Shown in pieces: positions 26,768-35,803 of a stretch of DNA of 64,000 nt; position 1 is the first letter of the stretch; each line of letters opens with the position of its first letter. The position numbers and the translations under genes were made by a program. The stretch covers positions 17,034-81,033 of the forward strand of contig CAIKGD010000083.1 in assembly GCA_903826865.1 (NCBI GenBank), in the 5' to 3' direction. Below the pieces are notes generated by a model that saw only the letters and a program-made list of their open reading frames with translations, was not told the origin of the DNA and did not search any database. The stretch comes from an uncultured Verrucomicrobiota bacterium. Lineage in GTDB: Bacteria; Verrucomicrobiota; Kiritimatiellia; Kiritimatiellales; Tichowtungiaceae.

Positions 26768-28846
26768 TCATTTCACGAAGTGTGCGGCGACCAGGAAGAG
26801 ATCAAGCAGTTTGATAAAAATGAACGGTATAATGATGCCGCCGGCGCCATAGATCAGCATGTTTTTACGCAGGATGGCCGCAGCCCCGATCGGCGTATAC
26901 TTCACGCCGCGCAACGCCAGCGGAATCAGCGCGACAATGATCAGCGCGTTGAAAACCACCGCGCTCAGGATCGCGCTCTCCGGCGAATGCAGGTGCATGA
27001 TGTTCAATTTATCAAGCGGGCCGTGACCGCCAGGGCTGGCGGCATAAAGCAGGCCGAACATCGCGGGCAGAATGGCGAAATATTTGGAGACGTCGTTGGA
27101 AATACTGAAAGTTGTCAGCGCGCCGCGTGTCATCAGCAGCTGCTTGCCGATCTCGACCACTTCGATAAGTTTAGTCGGATTGCTGTCGAGGTCTACCATG
27201 TTGCCGGCCTCGCGGGCGGCCTGCGTGCCGGTGTTCATTGCAACGCCAACATCGGCTTGCGCCAGCGCGGGTGCATCATTCGTGCCGTCACCGATCATGG
27301 CGATGAGCCGCCCGTCGGATTGTTCTTTCCGGATACGCGCCAGTTTGTCTTCCGGTTTGGCCTCGGCGATAAAATCGTCTACGCCCGCTTCGGCGGCGAT
27401 GGCGGCGGCGGTGAGCGGATTGTCCCCGGTAATCATCACGGTGCGCACACCCATCTTGCGCAACTGGGAAAAGCGTTCGCGAATGCCGCCTTTGACTACG
27501 TCTTTGAGGCGGATGACGCCGAGTACGCGTGCGCCCTCGGCAACGACCAGCGGCGTACCGCCGGCGCGGGAAACCTCGCTCACCGCGTCATGGACTGCCT
27601 TCGGGTAAAGGCCGCCCTGTTCTTCGACGAAGCGGCGCACCGTTTCGGCCGCGCCTTTCCGGATGCGGCGCGGCGCGGCACCGGTTTCCGCATCCAGATC
27701 CAGACCGCTCATGCGGGTCTGCGCCGTAAACGGAATAAACCGTGCATGAGGCCCGGCAACGTCGCGTCCGCGCAAGCCGTGTTTTTCTTTGGCCAGTACA
27801 ACAATGGAACGGCCCTCCGGTGTTTCGTCGGCCAGCGAGGCCAGCTGCGCGGCATCGGCGACCTCTTCGATTTTGATGCCGGGTGCCGGAATAAATTCTG
27901 TCGCCATCCGGTTGCCCAGCGTAATTGTACCCGTTTTGTCGAGCAGCAGTACGTCCACGTCGCCGGCGGCTTCAACCGCGCGTCCGCTGGTGGCAAGCAC
28001 GTTGCGGCGCATCAGCCGTCCGATGCCGGCGATGCCGATCGCGCTGAGCAGGCCGCCGATCGTTGTGGGAATCAGACAGACTATTAACGCCAGCAACACC
28101 GGCAGTGTGGTGAGCACGACATCTTTCTGCCCGGCGGCGGCTTCGTTGTAGCGGGCATAGGCCGGCAGCGTCAGAACAACCAGAATAAACAGCGCGGTCA
28201 GGCTGACCAATACGATATTCAGCGCGATCTCGTTCGGCGTCTTCTGCCGCCGTGCACCTTCGATCATCGAGATCATCCGGTCGAGAAAGGAATGCCCCGC
28301 TTCCGCTGTGACGCGCACGACGATGCGGTCACTGATGACCCGCGTACCGCCGGTGACGGCACTGCGGTCGCCGCCGCTCTCGCGGATTACCGGCGCGGAT
28401 TCGCCCGTTATCGCCGATTCGTCGACCGTGGCAATGCCATCGATAATCTCGCCGTCGGCGGGAATCACATCGCCGGTTTCACAAACGAACAGGTCGCCGA
28501 TTTTCAGATCCGGCCCGGTTGCGGAGCTCTCTTTTCCGCCGATCAGTTTGCGCGCCGGAGTTTTGGTCCTCATCTTGTGCAGTGCATCGGCATGCGCCTT
28601 GCCGCGCCCCTCCGCCATCGCCTCGGCAAAATTGGCGAACAGGCAGGTGAACCAGAGCCACAGACAGATTTGCAGATTGAACGATGAGAATTCGTGAGAC
28701 AGAAACAGCGTGTTTAAAATCGCGCCGATCCAGACAACAAGCATAACCAGATTCTTGATCTGCTCGCGCGGATGCAATTTCCGGAAGGCGTCCAGAACAG
28801 CCCGCCGCACCAGCATGGAGTATTGTATTTCTATTTTTGTGCTCAT
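26768..28846 (-). CDS. kdpB: Potassium-transporting P-type ATPase KdpB
   Basis: 692 residues. The catalytic subunit of the high-affinity K+ pump. Phosphorylated Asp is near residue 303 in [10 protein letters not shown]. The dephosphorylation motif is ITGES and the hinge is [12 protein letters not shown]. Membrane helices occur at residues about 35-85, 210-280 and in the last 120 residues. It lies between kdpA (9 bp gap) and kdpC (16 bp gap). Confidence 0.97.
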   Translation of the reverse strand: MSTKIEIQYSMLVRRAVLDAFRKLHPREQIKNLVMLVVWIGAILNTLFLSHEFSSFNLQICLWLWFTCLFANFAEAMAEGRGKAHADALHKMRTKTPARKLIGGKESSATGPDLKIGDLFVCETGDVIPADGEIIDGIATVDESAITGESAPVIRESGGDRSAVTGGTRVISDRIVVRVTAEAGHSFLDRMISMIEGARRQKTPNEIALNIVLVSLTALFILVVLTLPAYARYNEAAAGQKDVVLTTLPVLLALIVCLIPTTIGGLLSAIGIAGIGRLMRRNVLATSGRAVEAAGDVDVLLLDKTGTITLGNRMATEFIPAPGIKIEEVADAAQLASLADETPEGRSIVVLAKEKHGLRGRDVAGPHARFIPFTAQTRMSGLDLDAETGAAPRRIRKGAAETVRRFVEEQGGLYPKAVHDAVSEVSRAGGTPLVVAEGARVLGVIRLKDVVKGGIRERFSQLRKMGVRTVMITGDNPLTAAAIAAEAGVDDFIAEAKPEDKLARIRKEQSDGRLIAMIGDGTNDAPALAQADVGVAMNTGTQAAREAGNMVDLDSNPTKLIEVVEIGKQLLMTRGALTTFSISNDVSKYFAILPAMFGLLYAASPGGHGPLDKLNIMHLHSPESAILSAVVFNALIIVALIPLALRGVKYTPIGAAAILRKNMLIYGAGGIIIPFIFIKLLDLFLVAAHFVK

Positions 28847-28855
28847 GACTGCTCC

Positions 28856-30550
28856 TTAAAATGCGCGGCCCGTTAACATCAAACCGTGCTCGATGATCGG
28901 CCCCAGACATAGAGCCGGGAAAAACGTCAGCGCGCCGATGATCACAATTACACCCAGCAGTACACAGGCGAACGTCAGCCCGTTGGTCGGGAAAGTGCCG
29001 GGCGAGACCGGTACGGTTTTCTTGGCGGCCAGATGGCCGGCGATGGCTAGAACAGCGAAGATCACGCCGAAGCGACCCGCGAACATCGTGACGCCGAGTG
29101 TAAGGTTGTAAAAATACGTATTGGCGTTCAGCCCCGCAAAAGCACTTCCGTTGTTATTGGCACACGACGCATAGGCATAAAAAATTTCGCTCAGACCGTG
29201 CGGGCCTCCGTTGGTTAGACTCGCCAGTCCGGTTGCTGCGCTGCATGCGAACGCCGAGCCCAGCAGAATCAGCGTGTTCGGGATGAGAATCGCCGCCACG
29301 GCCCACGTTGCTTCCCATGCCTGTATTTTTTTGCCGAGATATTCCGGTGTACGTCCGACCATCAGACCGGCGATAAATACCGCGATCAGCACATGCATCA
29401 GCATGCCGTAGAGCCCGGCGCCGACGCCGCCGAAGGCGATACAACCGAGCATCATATTCCACAACGGCATCAGTCCCGCCAGCGGCATGAAGCTGTCGTG
29501 CATCGAATTGACCGCGCCGCAGGACGTGCCCGTCGTCGCTGCGGCAAAAAGAACGCTGTTCATCACGCCGAAGCGAACCTCTTTACCTTCCAGCAGCGGG
29601 CCGGTTTGGCTGAGTACCGGATTCGGCTGCGACTCCGCCCGCCACGCCACCGAAAAACTTCCAGCCAGCAGCACCAGCATCACGCCGAACAGGCACCACG
29701 CGTGCCGCCGATCCTCGACCAGCAAACCAAACGCAAAGACCAGTGAAGCAGCAACAATGAGCAAGCCGAACATCTCTAAAAAATCAGACAGCGGCGTAGG
29801 ATTTTCAAAAGGATGCGCGCTGTTCTGGCCGAAGAAACCGCCGCCGTTTGTGCCGAGCTGTTTGATGGCAATCTGCGACGCCGAGGGACCAAGAGGAATG
29901 ACCATCTCCGTACCCGCCAAGGTGGCCGCTTTTGCGTAAGGATTAAAATTCTGCACCACACCCTGACTGGTCAGCGCGACAGCGAGAATCAGCGCCAGCG
30001 GCAGCAGCACATAAACTGTTGCACGGGTAACATCCACCCAGAAACTGCCAAGTGTCTTTGCCGAGGCGCGTTTCAGACCGCGCGCCAGAGCCAGCAGCAC
30101 CGCGATGCCTGTCGCGGCGCTGAGGAAATTATGCACAGCCAGACCGGCCATCTGCGTGAAATAACTCATCGTGCTTTCGCCCGCATAGGCCTGCCAGTTC
30201 GTGTTCGTGATAAAGCTGATCGCCGTGTTCAGCGCCAGCGCCCAGGGCACATTCGGAAGCTTTTGCGGATTCAGCGGCAGCCACGCCTGTGTCATCTGGA
30301 GCGCCATCAGGGTGACAAGACCGATGAGGTTGAAAATCAGTACAGCCCGGAAATAGTGCTGCCACGGCATCTCTTCATCTGCCCGCACACCGCCGAGCCG
30401 ATAAATCCATTTTTCCAACGGACGCAGCCAGCCCGAGAAACGCGGCGGTCGCCCGTCTAATACCTTGGCCAGATAAATACCGAGGAGCGGAGAAAGCGCG
30501 ATCAATGCGCCGAAAAATGCGATTACCTGTAACCATTCTGCTGTTTTCAT
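28856..30550 (-). CDS. kdpA: Potassium-transporting ATPase KdpA (K+ channel-like subunit)
   Basis: 564 residues from ATG 30550, which has GGAGG just upstream; the frame also opens at 30574. Ten or so membrane helices with the four pore loops of KdpA are seen, for example SFITNTNWQAYAGE, QLGTNGGGFFGQNSAHPFEN, TGTSCGAVNSM and SCANNNGSAFAGL. It forms the K+ path of the pump. It is the first kdp gene: no KdpF-like small protein could be found upstream (the first ATG there stops after three codons). Confidence 0.96.
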   Translation of the reverse strand: MKTAEWLQVIAFFGALIALSPLLGIYLAKVLDGRPPRFSGWLRPLEKWIYRLGGVRADEEMPWQHYFRAVLIFNLIGLVTLMALQMTQAWLPLNPQKLPNVPWALALNTAISFITNTNWQAYAGESTMSYFTQMAGLAVHNFLSAATGIAVLLALARGLKRASAKTLGSFWVDVTRATVYVLLPLALILAVALTSQGVVQNFNPYAKAATLAGTEMVIPLGPSASQIAIKQLGTNGGGFFGQNSAHPFENPTPLSDFLEMFGLLIVAASLVFAFGLLVEDRRHAWCLFGVMLVLLAGSFSVAWRAESQPNPVLSQTGPLLEGKEVRFGVMNSVLFAAATTGTSCGAVNSMHDSFMPLAGLMPLWNMMLGCIAFGGVGAGLYGMLMHVLIAVFIAGLMVGRTPEYLGKKIQAWEATWAVAAILIPNTLILLGSAFACSAATGLASLTNGGPHGLSEIFYAYASCANNNGSAFAGLNANTYFYNLTLGVTMFAGRFGVIFAVLAIAGHLAAKKTVPVSPGTFPTNGLTFACVLLGVIVIIGALTFFPALCLGPIIEHGLMLTGRAF

Positions 30551-30627
30551 GCCTCCAAAATACAGGCGGTACATTGGTCGGCCTAATTAAAATGTCATCA
30601 TGACGTATTAAAAAAGTATAAAAAATA

Positions 30628-30677
30628 AAACCGCGCCTTGCGACGCAACGCCATTCACCGGAGCCGGATGCACCCGC
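30628..30677 (+). repeat. Left copy of a 50-bp direct repeat
   Basis: AAACCGCGCCTTGCGACGCA begins a 50-bp word matched by 31500-31549 in the same orientation with 4 mismatches. The pair encloses the orphan 5' fragment and the nucleotidyltransferase-like gene. Confidence 0.7.
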
Positions 30678-30701
30678 GCCCCCAAACGGGGTTCTTACTT
30701 T

Positions 30702-30893
30702 CTACGCAGCGAAGCGGAAATAAATCAGTACGCGTCCGTTATCATGCGCCGCCCGGGCGAACGGCGTCACGAAGGCCTGATACTCGGAGATATCGTCCAC
30801 CTGCCAGACAATGTTATCGTCGGCCAGCACGCCGCGAATGGTGTGGTCGAGATCCGCAATGCCGGTGCTCAGAGTCGTACTGAAAGGTTTCAT
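30702..30893 (-). pseudogene. Orphan 5' end of the RecA/PEP-binding gene
   Basis: 63 codons that match the start of the gene at 22664 almost residue for residue (STGIADLDHTIRGVLADDNI against GVLAGDNI; FARAAHD against YARAAHD), then FRFAA and a stop. DNA identity is about 94 percent over 185 bp by eye. The rest of the 867-residue protein is missing. Its ATG overlaps the stop of the upstream nucleotidyltransferase gene (ATATGA), so it is placed as if translationally coupled. The orphan and the full gene flank kdpABCDE as direct repeats. Confidence 0.85.
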
Positions 30894-31348
30894 ATAATCT
30901 CCGGCAAATGCTCAATGTCATCCAGATCCTTGTGACGCCCTGATGCCAGTTTATTCTGGCGCAGGTCGGAAAGAGAAATAAGGTTGACTGATATCCCGTC
31001 AATTTCAGCAACCTTCCGCCGAATAAAACACTCCGGAAACGTTACCCCGTCAATTTCGTTTAAAACTTCGATCCGGACCGGCGGCACTCCCATGCGGATA
31101 ATATTACCCGGCTTCTGAAATAAATCCGCCGTAACATCGCCGCCCCGCAGTCCGAATTGACCGAAGACCGTTACCATTTTTCGGGCGGTGTCCGGCTGTA
31201 TGGCAATCCAGACATCCATATCAGCCGTTGTGCGCGGATATCCGTAATATCCAACCGCATACCCGCCGATCAGGAGATATTCAACGCCGGCTTCGTTCAA
31301 CAACGTCAAAAATTCTTTGAAGTCTGCCGTTAGCGACTGTTTCACCAT
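30890..31348 (-). CDS. Nucleotidyltransferase-like protein (possible minimal NTase/toxin-antitoxin type)
   Basis: 152 residues from ATG 31348, with GGGAGG 7 bp before it. The fold signature is YLLIGGYAVGYYGYPRTTAD followed by MDVWI, giving the GG and DxD residues of polymerase-beta-like nucleotidyltransferases. Later, RIEVLNEIDGVTF and a C-terminal DLRQNKLASGRHKDLDDIEH match the minimal/DUF6036-like group. Many such genes belong to toxin-antitoxin or defence loci, but no clear partner is present. Lies within the 50-bp direct repeats. Confidence 0.75.
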   Translation of the reverse strand: MVKQSLTADFKEFLTLLNEAGVEYLLIGGYAVGYYGYPRTTADMDVWIAIQPDTARKMVTVFGQFGLRGGDVTADLFQKPGNIIRMGVPPVRIEVLNEIDGVTFPECFIRRKVAEIDGISVNLISLSDLRQNKLASGRHKDLDDIEHLPEII

Positions 31349-31499
31349 AAGCCACCTCCCGATTAATCTGAATTGCCCGGAGGCGTTCAATCGGTTTCCG
31401 GGATTGCCAGTAGACCGTGTCGGACGAGTCATGCTGCGAACAGACCGTTAATACACTTCGATTCAGCTTTGTGTCTCTATCCACGCCGTTCAGTAAATC

Positions 31500-31549
31500 A
31501 AACCACGCCTTGCAACGCAACGCCATTCACCGGAGGCGGATGCGCCCGC
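31500..31549 (+). repeat. Right copy of the 50-bp direct repeat
   Basis: Partner of 30628-30677, 46 of 50 bases equal. The core TTGC(A/G)ACGCAACGCC and CATTCACCGGAG are shared. It lies between the nucleotidyltransferase gene and the rhaT terminator. Confidence 0.7.
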
Positions 31550-31562
31550 CGGATATTCGTCG

Positions 31563-31593
31563 AAAAAAAGGCGCGGATCGTCAAATCCGCGCC
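31563..31593 (-). terminator. Intrinsic terminator after rhaT
   Basis: On the minus strand GGCGCGGAT-TTGACG-ATCCGCGCC forms a perfect 9-bp stem with a 6-base loop, followed by TTTTTTT. It lies 28 bp after the rhaT stop. Confidence 0.88.
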
Positions 31594-31621
31594 TGTCATA
31601 CATGCACTGTTTTGATTCCGA

Positions 31622-32812
31622 TCAGGGCGCAACAGCGCCCTGCCCTTTGAGCCAGGTGCCGAAGCCGATGACAATCGTGGACAGAATCAGGATCAGGATA
31701 CCGCCGGCAATAAGGCCGTGTGATTTTTTGCTGGCGCCTTTCCATTCGTGAAATATCCAGCCCCACATGGTGCTGAAGATGATGATGCTGGCCATATGCA
31801 GGGTCCAGCTGGCAAACCCGAATTTGCCCATCTGGGTTTCGCCCATGGTGTAAAAGAAAAACTGCATGTACCAGGTCAATCCAGCCAGCGCCGACAGAAT
31901 GTAATTTCTCAGCATCGGCACCTTGAGTTCCGCCTCCGTATAGGTTCGGACCGCCGCTTTTGTACCGGCCGCCGGGCCGTGTTCTCCGCCGCCGCCTGCT
32001 GTACCGGCGTGTTCCGGACGCACTTTCGAACGAATGTACTGGTAGCCGCTGCGGTTCTTAATGGTAAGCAGGACGCACCAGATGAAATTCGTGGTGAATC
32101 CGCCCAGCAGCACCACGACCAGCTTGGGAAGTCCGGTCCAGATTGCCGATGTTCCGGCCGCCAGCGATGCCGCGCCGATCGGATTACCCGCCGTGAGGGC
32201 AAACGAAAAACACGCGCTCATAATGCCGGAAAACGTCGCCACCAGAATGCCTTTGGAAAAGTTGAATTCCGCAATGGATTTTTTCTTCTCTTCTGCCGGC
32301 ATTTCCTTTTCTTTGGCCAGACCCGCCAGCGCGGCAACCGTGATACCGAGGAGACAAATTCCGACACCGCTCAGTGTGATCTGCCCGGGCAGTGTGGAAG
32401 CAATTTGTGCAATAGTTTCCGGAACGGGGATCGCCGGAATAAAGGATTTGAAAAGCGGAGGCAGCAGCGTTCCAAACGCCGCGCAATAGCCGAGCGCCAC
32501 GCCCATGCCCAGCGACATTCCCAGATAGCGCATCGTCAGTCCGAATGTCAGCCCGCCCAGCCCCCACATGGCACCGAAGAAATAAGTCCACCACAGCGTA
32601 CCCATGGACTGCTGCCGCAGTACACCCGGCAAATCGTTCGTCATCGTCAAGGCCAGCACCCAGGGCATGATGATCCAGGAGAAAAATCCGCCGACCAGCC
32701 AGTAAACTTCCCAGGACCATTTCCGTACGCCTTTGTACGGAACATAGAAACTTCCTGAAGCCAACCCGCCCAGCCAATGAAACAGCACTCCAAGAAACGG
32801 ATTTCCACTCAT
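31622..32812 (-). CDS. rhaT: L-rhamnose/H+ symporter (RhaT family)
   Basis: 396 residues with about ten membrane helices. Family blocks seen: GVLFHWLGGLASGSFYVPYK, WSWEVYWLVGGFFSW, GAMWGLGGLTFGLTMRYLGM and LTWYMQFFFYTMGETQMG. It would import L-rhamnose or a like sugar. ATG 32812 has GGGAGA before it; a TTG two codons upstream is less likely. A charged cytoplasmic insert with Gly-rich AGTAGGGGEHGPAAG lies near residue 280. It is not next to rhamnose catabolic genes here, so the substrate is inferred from family only. Confidence 0.9.
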   Translation of the reverse strand: MSGNPFLGVLFHWLGGLASGSFYVPYKGVRKWSWEVYWLVGGFFSWIIMPWVLALTMTNDLPGVLRQQSMGTLWWTYFFGAMWGLGGLTFGLTMRYLGMSLGMGVALGYCAAFGTLLPPLFKSFIPAIPVPETIAQIASTLPGQITLSGVGICLLGITVAALAGLAKEKEMPAEEKKKSIAEFNFSKGILVATFSGIMSACFSFALTAGNPIGAASLAAGTSAIWTGLPKLVVVLLGGFTTNFIWCVLLTIKNRSGYQYIRSKVRPEHAGTAGGGGEHGPAAGTKAAVRTYTEAELKVPMLRNYILSALAGLTWYMQFFFYTMGETQMGKFGFASWTLHMASIIIFSTMWGWIFHEWKGASKKSHGLIAGGILILILSTIVIGFGTWLKGQGAVAP

Positions 32813-32972
32813 TCGCAATCTCCCTTTACGACATCGTTTTCAACTTCAGGGCAGCACCTCTTCGCGAACACCGGACTTAAAGTGTGCTGCACGGCGGGGA
32901 TGTTGCCCGATCAAAATAGAAACTTCAAGGGTATCGAAGACAGAATCACTCCTTGGCGCATGGTTAAAGCAA

Positions 32973-34364
32973 TCAGCGGCCTGTTCTGTTTTTTCCGCCC
33001 TTGCCGGGCGATTCGCTGCGAATGAATTCGATGACGGCTCTGCCGGGCGAAACCGTGACTTTCAGAAAGCCGGAGCCGCCGAGCAGTTCGCCTTCGGTGT
33101 AGCCGTACTCGGCGGCGTGTCCGGGCGCTTTTCCGTTTGCAGCCGCGGGCTGCGGCACCAGCTGATAGATCACGCCGTCCTTTTTCTGCCGCGCATAGAA
33201 ATGGTCGTGCCCGTGGAAAAATGCGGTGACGCCGGTGTCAACCAGCAGCTGATGGATCGGCTTGCCCCAGCCGGGCCGTTTTTCGTCAAAGCGGTACGTT
33301 CCGTCCGGATCATGTCCGCCCCATTCATACCAGTCGGCATGCTCCACGCCGCCGCGGCCCTGTTCATCGCCGCCGGCGAGCTGGTGGCTGAAAACAAATT
33401 TTGTTTTGGCAGTGCTGTTCTCCAGCACACCGCGCAGCCAGCGGTACTGGGTTCCGCCAAGCGTAACATCCCAGCCGCCGGCTTTACGTCCGGCGTTCTG
33501 CGCCGGATAACGGTACGGATCAATAACCGCAAACAGCGCATCACCCCACGTCCACGCATAATAGCTGCGCACGGTTCCGCAAAACTTTTCGTCCGGCGCG
33601 GCGGAACTGTAAAAGGCGTCCGGCGCAACCGGATAAAACCGCTTGCGGATCAAGGTGGAGCGCACAGCGAAATTTTTTGCGGTGCCGTCAAACAGCGTTC
33701 CCTTCTCGCCGTCATGATTACCGGGTACCATGAACAGCGGAACGCTGTGCGCAACCGTTCCGTACCAGTTGCGCATCAGCAGATTTCTCTGCGTAATGGC
33801 CGCATCGCTTTTATCGTCCAGCTTTTCGACCATCGACGAGTCGCCGAGATCGATCAGAAAATCCGGCCGCGCCTTCAAAATGTTCTGCAGAGTGTTTGAA
33901 TAGGCGGCGGGGTTGGAATTTTCATCAAGATGCGGATCGGCCTGCACGGCGAAGCTGAACGTTTCGCCCTCCGGACGGGCGGTGCGGAAGCGGTGAACCG
34001 GGCCTTCGGTACCGTTCCATTCCATCCGGTAAAAACAGTCCGCATCCGGTTTTAAATTTTCGAGCCGGATGATATACGGTTTTCCGGCCGGAATGTTTTG
34101 CGGATCGGTCTGCTGATCGAGCCGGTTTTCATCCGTTCCGTAGCGGACCAGCATCGTCATATCTTGCCGAGGAATCAGATGAATCTGAATCGCAGTGTCC
34201 GTCGGAAACGCCAACAGTTCCGAACACTGGAAATCTTCCGAAGCCGGGCCGGCTTCCATCATCAGCGGAATATTTTTTGCCGTGTTCTGGTTCTGCTTTT
34301 TCTGGGCAAAACAAAAAGCGGAACAAAAGCAGACCGATAGCAGGATGACGGTTCTGCATTTCAC
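32973..34364 (-). CDS. Secreted metallophosphoesterase (purple-acid-phosphatase-like)
   Basis: 463 residues. Signal peptide MKCRTVILLSVCFCSAFCFA. A fibronectin-like domain (residues about 50-135) precedes the metallophosphoesterase domain with all metal motifs: DPHLD, DLGDSS, VPGNHDGE, SHQLAGG and FFHGHDHFYARQ. It probably removes phosphate from an extracellular ester; nucleotides or sugar phosphates are possible. The ATG overlaps the sulfatase stop by 4 bp (ATGA). Last gene of the seven-gene operon starting at 42527. Confidence 0.87.
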   Translation of the reverse strand: MKCRTVILLSVCFCSAFCFAQKKQNQNTAKNIPLMMEAGPASEDFQCSELLAFPTDTAIQIHLIPRQDMTMLVRYGTDENRLDQQTDPQNIPAGKPYIIRLENLKPDADCFYRMEWNGTEGPVHRFRTARPEGETFSFAVQADPHLDENSNPAAYSNTLQNILKARPDFLIDLGDSSMVEKLDDKSDAAITQRNLLMRNWYGTVAHSVPLFMVPGNHDGEKGTLFDGTAKNFAVRSTLIRKRFYPVAPDAFYSSAAPDEKFCGTVRSYYAWTWGDALFAVIDPYRYPAQNAGRKAGGWDVTLGGTQYRWLRGVLENSTAKTKFVFSHQLAGGDEQGRGGVEHADWYEWGGHDPDGTYRFDEKRPGWGKPIHQLLVDTGVTAFFHGHDHFYARQKKDGVIYQLVPQPAAANGKAPGHAAEYGYTEGELLGGSGFLKVTVSPGRAVIEFIRSESPGKGGKNRTGR

Positions 34365-35803
34365 AACGTTGTCTTTGTTTTGTTGTTCCGCGTCCGGTCC
34401 TTGCCTCTTTCCCTGCCGTCCTGTTTTCCGACCGTCGGTTTGGACGGGTCGTAGTCCGGATTCGGTTTGGGAAGTTCCTGCCCGATCTCTTTCAGATACT
34501 GATCGAGCCGCTGCTCCAGTTCGGCGGCTTTCTCCGGCATTTTCGCGGCGAGGTCGTTGCGCTCGCCGATGTCCTTGCTGATATCAAAGAGTTTCGATAC
34601 GCCGGTTTCGTAAATGTGAATCAGTTTGAAATCGCCCAGCAGAATGGCAGAAGCCGGACCGACCGCATCCTTGTCGTAATGCGGGAAGTAAACGACATAC
34701 TCTTCGCGCGGCCGCAGCACTGTTCCGCGGCCGTTCGCCAGCACCGCAGCGAAACTGCCGCCTTCAATGTTTTTCGGCAGCGGCTCGCTGACTTTCGCCA
34801 GTTCCGCCAGCGTCGGAAACAGGTCTGCGTCAAACGCCCTGACATGCGAAAAGGTATTCGCCGGAATTCCCGGACCGCGCAGGATAAACGGAACGCGCAG
34901 GCCGCCGTCCCACACCGTTCCTTTTCCGCCCGCCAGCGGTGTATTGCGCCCGGGCGTTCCGTGATCCGTGGTGAAAATAACGTACGTGTTTCCGGCGATA
35001 CCCAGCTCATCAAGTTTTTCCAGAACCATTCCGAACGCCATATCGAGATCAAGGCAGGCCGCTGCTTCGGCAACTTCCTGCTCGCTCAGCCCGCCGCCCC
35101 GGCTCTTGACTTTAGCGAGCGCTTCGGGACTCGCAGCTCCGCCCTGACGCGAAGCGTAATGCGACAGCTGAAGATAGAACGGCTTTCCGGCATTGACCTG
35201 CCGGGCCATGAAAGAGATCCCGCGCTCCGTCATACCGTAAAGCTGCTTGGGATGCGGATTATCAACATTATCGGGTCCGCCGTTACCGGTCGGTCCGTCG
35301 CTTTCGTCAAAGCCGTGCTGACGGGGATCCGTCCGTCCGACATGCCACTTCCCGAAGTGCGCGGTGGCATATCCTGCGCGTTTGAGCAGTTCCGCGATGG
35401 TTGTTTCGCCGGCCGGCAGTTCAATGGTGCTCGGCGGCGGGATGAGCCGTCCGTTTGTACTGCCGCCGCTTTCCCCTCGGCCTTCACCGACAAAAGTCAT
35501 GTGCAGCTGCGCCGGACTTTTGCCGGTGAGGATGGTAGCGCGCGACGGCGTGCAGCGCGGCGAAGCGGCGTAGAAGTTGGCAAACCGCATTCCCTCCTGC
35601 GCGAGCTTTTCAAAGTTCGGAGTGTGGACATACGAACTTTTCGAGCCGGACACGGTGTCGTCCATTTGAACGGACGTACTGCTCCAGCCGTGGCCTTCGC
35701 CGAGGATGACGACGAAATTCGGCCGCACAGCCGGCGGCCTGGACTCAGCCATCGCCGCCGCAACGCTCAAACTGAGAGGTGCTATTAAACCGCCGCGTTT
35801 CAT
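34361..35803 (-). CDS. S1-family sulfatase with altered metal-site start
   Basis: 480 residues with a short signal peptide. The formylglycine Cys is C84 in RCTPSRATILTGKSP. GKWHVG and the late Lys/Asp block GGKGTVWDGGLRVPF are present. The first metal motif, normally LADDLG, reads LGEGHG, so both usual Asp residues are changed; the second reads FTTDHG instead of TxDNG. It may bind its metal differently, use another substrate, or be weak. The C-terminus is Lys/Arg-rich. Overlaps the ASST-EF gene before it and the phosphatase after it by 4 bp each. Confidence 0.85.
   Translation of the reverse strand: MKRGGLIAPLSLSVAAAMAESRPPAVRPNFVVILGEGHGWSSTSVQMDDTVSGSKSSYVHTPNFEKLAQEGMRFANFYAASPRCTPSRATILTGKSPAQLHMTFVGEGRGESGGSTNGRLIPPPSTIELPAGETTIAELLKRAGYATAHFGKWHVGRTDPRQHGFDESDGPTGNGGPDNVDNPHPKQLYGMTERGISFMARQVNAGKPFYLQLSHYASRQGGAASPEALAKVKSRGGGLSEQEVAEAAACLDLDMAFGMVLEKLDELGIAGNTYVIFTTDHGTPGRNTPLAGGKGTVWDGGLRVPFILRGPGIPANTFSHVRAFDADLFPTLAELAKVSEPLPKNIEGGSFAAVLANGRGTVLRPREEYVVYFPHYDKDAVGPASAILLGDFKLIHIYETGVSKLFDISKDIGERNDLAAKMPEKAAELEQRLDQYLKEIGQELPKPNPDYDPSKPTVGKQDGRERGKDRTRNNKTKTTL

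Noticed and set aside
30551..30627. A kdpF gene before kdpA
   Set aside because: No frame for a roughly 29-residue membrane peptide was found; the first ATG upstream (ATGATGACATTT) stops after four codons.
31281..31615. Small frames on both strands between the nucleotidyltransferase gene and rhaT
   Set aside because: They consist of the 50-bp repeat and terminator sequence and have no coding character.
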